This document shows positions 36,364-37,475 of a stretch of 37,475 nucleotides of DNA, in pieces. The translations under genes were made by a program, and so were the position numbers. Under the pieces are notes generated by a model. That model was given only the letters and a program-made list of their open reading frames with translations, did no database searches and had not been told where the DNA came from. This stretch comes from a bacterium. GTDB taxonomy: Bacteria; SZUA-182; SZUA-191; JAJRXT01. Location of the stretch: contig JAJRXT010000019.1 of assembly GCA_024276125.1 (NCBI GenBank), positions 1 through 37,475 of the forward strand. The letters run 5' to 3'. Numbering within the stretch: the stretch's first letter is position 1; every line of letters starts with the position of its first letter.

Positions 36364-37275
36364 TTAATGTAATAATCCCATACGGGGAAGTTCTTTTAAG
36401 ACAAATGTTTCAACGGGTGTATCGGTTTGCGCTAAACTGTATACCGCCCGATTGCTTAGACATACGCCTCTTATGGCTTCACGGTGTTTTTCTAAGGCAT
36501 ACCGGTATTTTTTAAGATTGGCTTCATTTAAATGGACAATGCGTTCTTCATTGGTTTCTATATCGCGTACTTTTAATTTACCGACTTTATTTATAGGATT
36601 TTGTTCGGTTTGACCTAAAATGTGGATTGCATTGATATCGAAATTTTTAAAGCGCAGCATAGACAGGCTTCTTCTATATTGAGCAGGGTCCATAAGAAAA
36701 TCGGATATTAACAGGGCAGTGCCTACATCTCTTATGTTATAGATAGACCTTTTTATACTTTCGCCTAGGTTCGCAACTCCGCCCGGTTGGACTTGCTCTA
36801 AGAATTCGGCTACTCTGATAACATTATGAGAGCCGGTGTAATAAGGCGTATCTGTAACTAAGCCGCGGTTTTTGCTTTTGCTTTTTCCGGCGACTAAGGA
36901 TACCTTAACCCTATGTTGTCCGACTAGCGCTACGTAACTTAAGGCTAGAGCGGTTTTTAGGGCGTATTGAAATTTTTGGTCAATGCGGGGAAGCAGCATG
37001 GATTTGCTGGCATCTAAGAGAATATAAACAGTAAGACTGCGTTCTGCATGAAATAATTTTACATACAGCCGGTCAAGACGACCGTATATATTCCAGTCTA
37101 TATGTTTAAAATCGTCCCCCAGACAATATTCCTTATACTCCATAAATTCAATACCCGTACCCCGCTTATTGACTATTAAGTCTCCATGCTGACTGGCCAG
37201 CGAGGCTTTGCGACTGCTATAGTGCAGCATGTGCAGCTTTTTTAAGAATAAAGGGTCTAATGATTTAAGCAACAT
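36364..37275 (-). CDS. DUF58-domain protein
   Basis: A 303-residue protein with the DUF58 core GTGIEFMEYKEYCLGDD followed by IDWNIYGRLDRLYVKLF, then a VWA-like strand ending LLDASKSM. DUF58 proteins are encoded with MoxR ATPases and VWA membrane proteins, a set thought to act in chaperone-like metal or complex insertion and envelope stress. The VWA gene follows at once. The expected MoxR gene would lie upstream, beyond 37475, but repeat sequence directly precedes this gene, so it may be absent or displaced. Function beyond this is unknown. Confidence 0.85.
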   Translation of the reverse strand: MLLKSLDPLFLKKLHMLHYSSRKASLASQHGDLIVNKRGTGIEFMEYKEYCLGDDFKHIDWNIYGRLDRLYVKLFHAERSLTVYILLDASKSMLLPRIDQKFQYALKTALALSYVALVGQHRVKVSLVAGKSKSKNRGLVTDTPYYTGSHNVIRVAEFLEQVQPGGVANLGESIKRSIYNIRDVGTALLISDFLMDPAQYRRSLSMLRFKNFDINAIHILGQTEQNPINKVGKLKVRDIETNEERIVHLNEANLKKYRYALEKHREAIRGVCLSNRAVYSLAQTDTPVETFVLKELPRMGLLH

Positions 37276-37348
37276 ATGAAATCAACTCCAAAACGTAAAG
37301 CTGTTTCTAAACGTGAACATATCGCAACGCCGGCAGCGGACGCCCCCC

Positions 37349-37410
37349 ACTGTAGATGCCGACCTTTAGGTCGGCGCCACATGGCAGGCGGGTTCCCCGC
37401 TGCAAAGCAA
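37349..37410. repeat. Family C repeat upstream of the DUF58 gene
   Basis: GCCGACCTTTAGGTCGGC followed by a degraded GGCGGGTTCCCCGCTGC unit. The remaining 65 bases to the window end are AT-rich with no gene seen. Confidence 0.65.
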
Positions 37411-37475
37411 CAAAATAGTATTTTTTATACTATCAAATAAAATATATGATTAACCAGCCATTAGTATAACAGCCA

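Noticed and set aside
1-37475. tRNA, rRNA or known riboswitch
   Set aside because: I found no T-loop/acceptor arrangement, rRNA-like segment or recognisable riboswitch core in any intergenic stretch by eye. A covariance-model scan could still find one.

Overview
The window carries a nearly complete division and cell-wall (dcw) cluster on the minus strand, about 7.05 to 24.15 kb. Its order of transcription is mraZ, rsmH, ftsL, ftsI, murE, mraY, murD, ftsW, murG, murC, murB, ftsQ, ftsA, ftsZ. It is flanked by envelope and metabolic genes. MsbA-type flippase, PlsC, an LPP20-like secreted protein and a FtsI with a C-terminal PASTA domain point to a diderm (Gram-negative-type) bacterium. An iron-sulfur CysH, a NapH/NosR-like FMN/ferredoxin membrane protein and a TatD-radical SAM fusion fit an anaerobic or microaerobic lifestyle. 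The AT-rich sequence and dense palindromic intergenic repeats resemble uncultured candidate phyla such as Omnitrophota-like lineages. That placement is a guess; no rRNA or tRNA is present to test it.

Layout. 1-852 (-): 3' truncated family 4 glycosyltransferase. 1457-3575 (+): plsC, an AbrB/RelE-type toxin-antitoxin pair, and a secreted LPP20/FlgT-like protein. 4000-6618 (+): msbA and an unknown Cys/His-rich protein. 6619-7053: gene-free convergent gap with two DnaA-box 9-mers. 7054-24149 (-): dcw cluster, read from a consensus sigma-70 promoter at about 24.4 kb. 24835-28564 (+): membrane-anchored HExxH peptidase, cysH, and a secreted Cys-containing protein. 28618-30066 (-): pabB/trpE-type chorismate enzyme. 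30498-31874 (+): FMN-binding/NapH-like protein. 31957-32751 (-): deoxyribosyltransferase/TIR-like protein. 32925-34298 (-): TatD-radical SAM fusion. 34507-37275 (-): VWA protein and DUF58 protein.

The most striking signal is six in-frame stop codons inside five otherwise full-length, well-conserved genes: msbA (two), ftsZ, murE, ftsI and the VWA gene. In all five the frame continues without shift. The three TGA codons sit where the families have glycine, including the P-loop glycine of MurE. The three TAA codons sit at polar positions compatible with glutamate. All six could arise from GGA or GAA by one G-to-T change at the first codon base. TGA, TAA and TAG are also used as ordinary terminators nearby, including in tight ATGA overlaps, so a simple code change is not supported. 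Sequence error, DNA damage, true mutation and suppression remain to be separated.

The second theme is the intergenic space. At least five families of palindromic repeats fill most gaps, are nested in one another, and even punctuate the dcw operon. The usual murF gene is missing between murE and mraY, and that gap holds only repeats.
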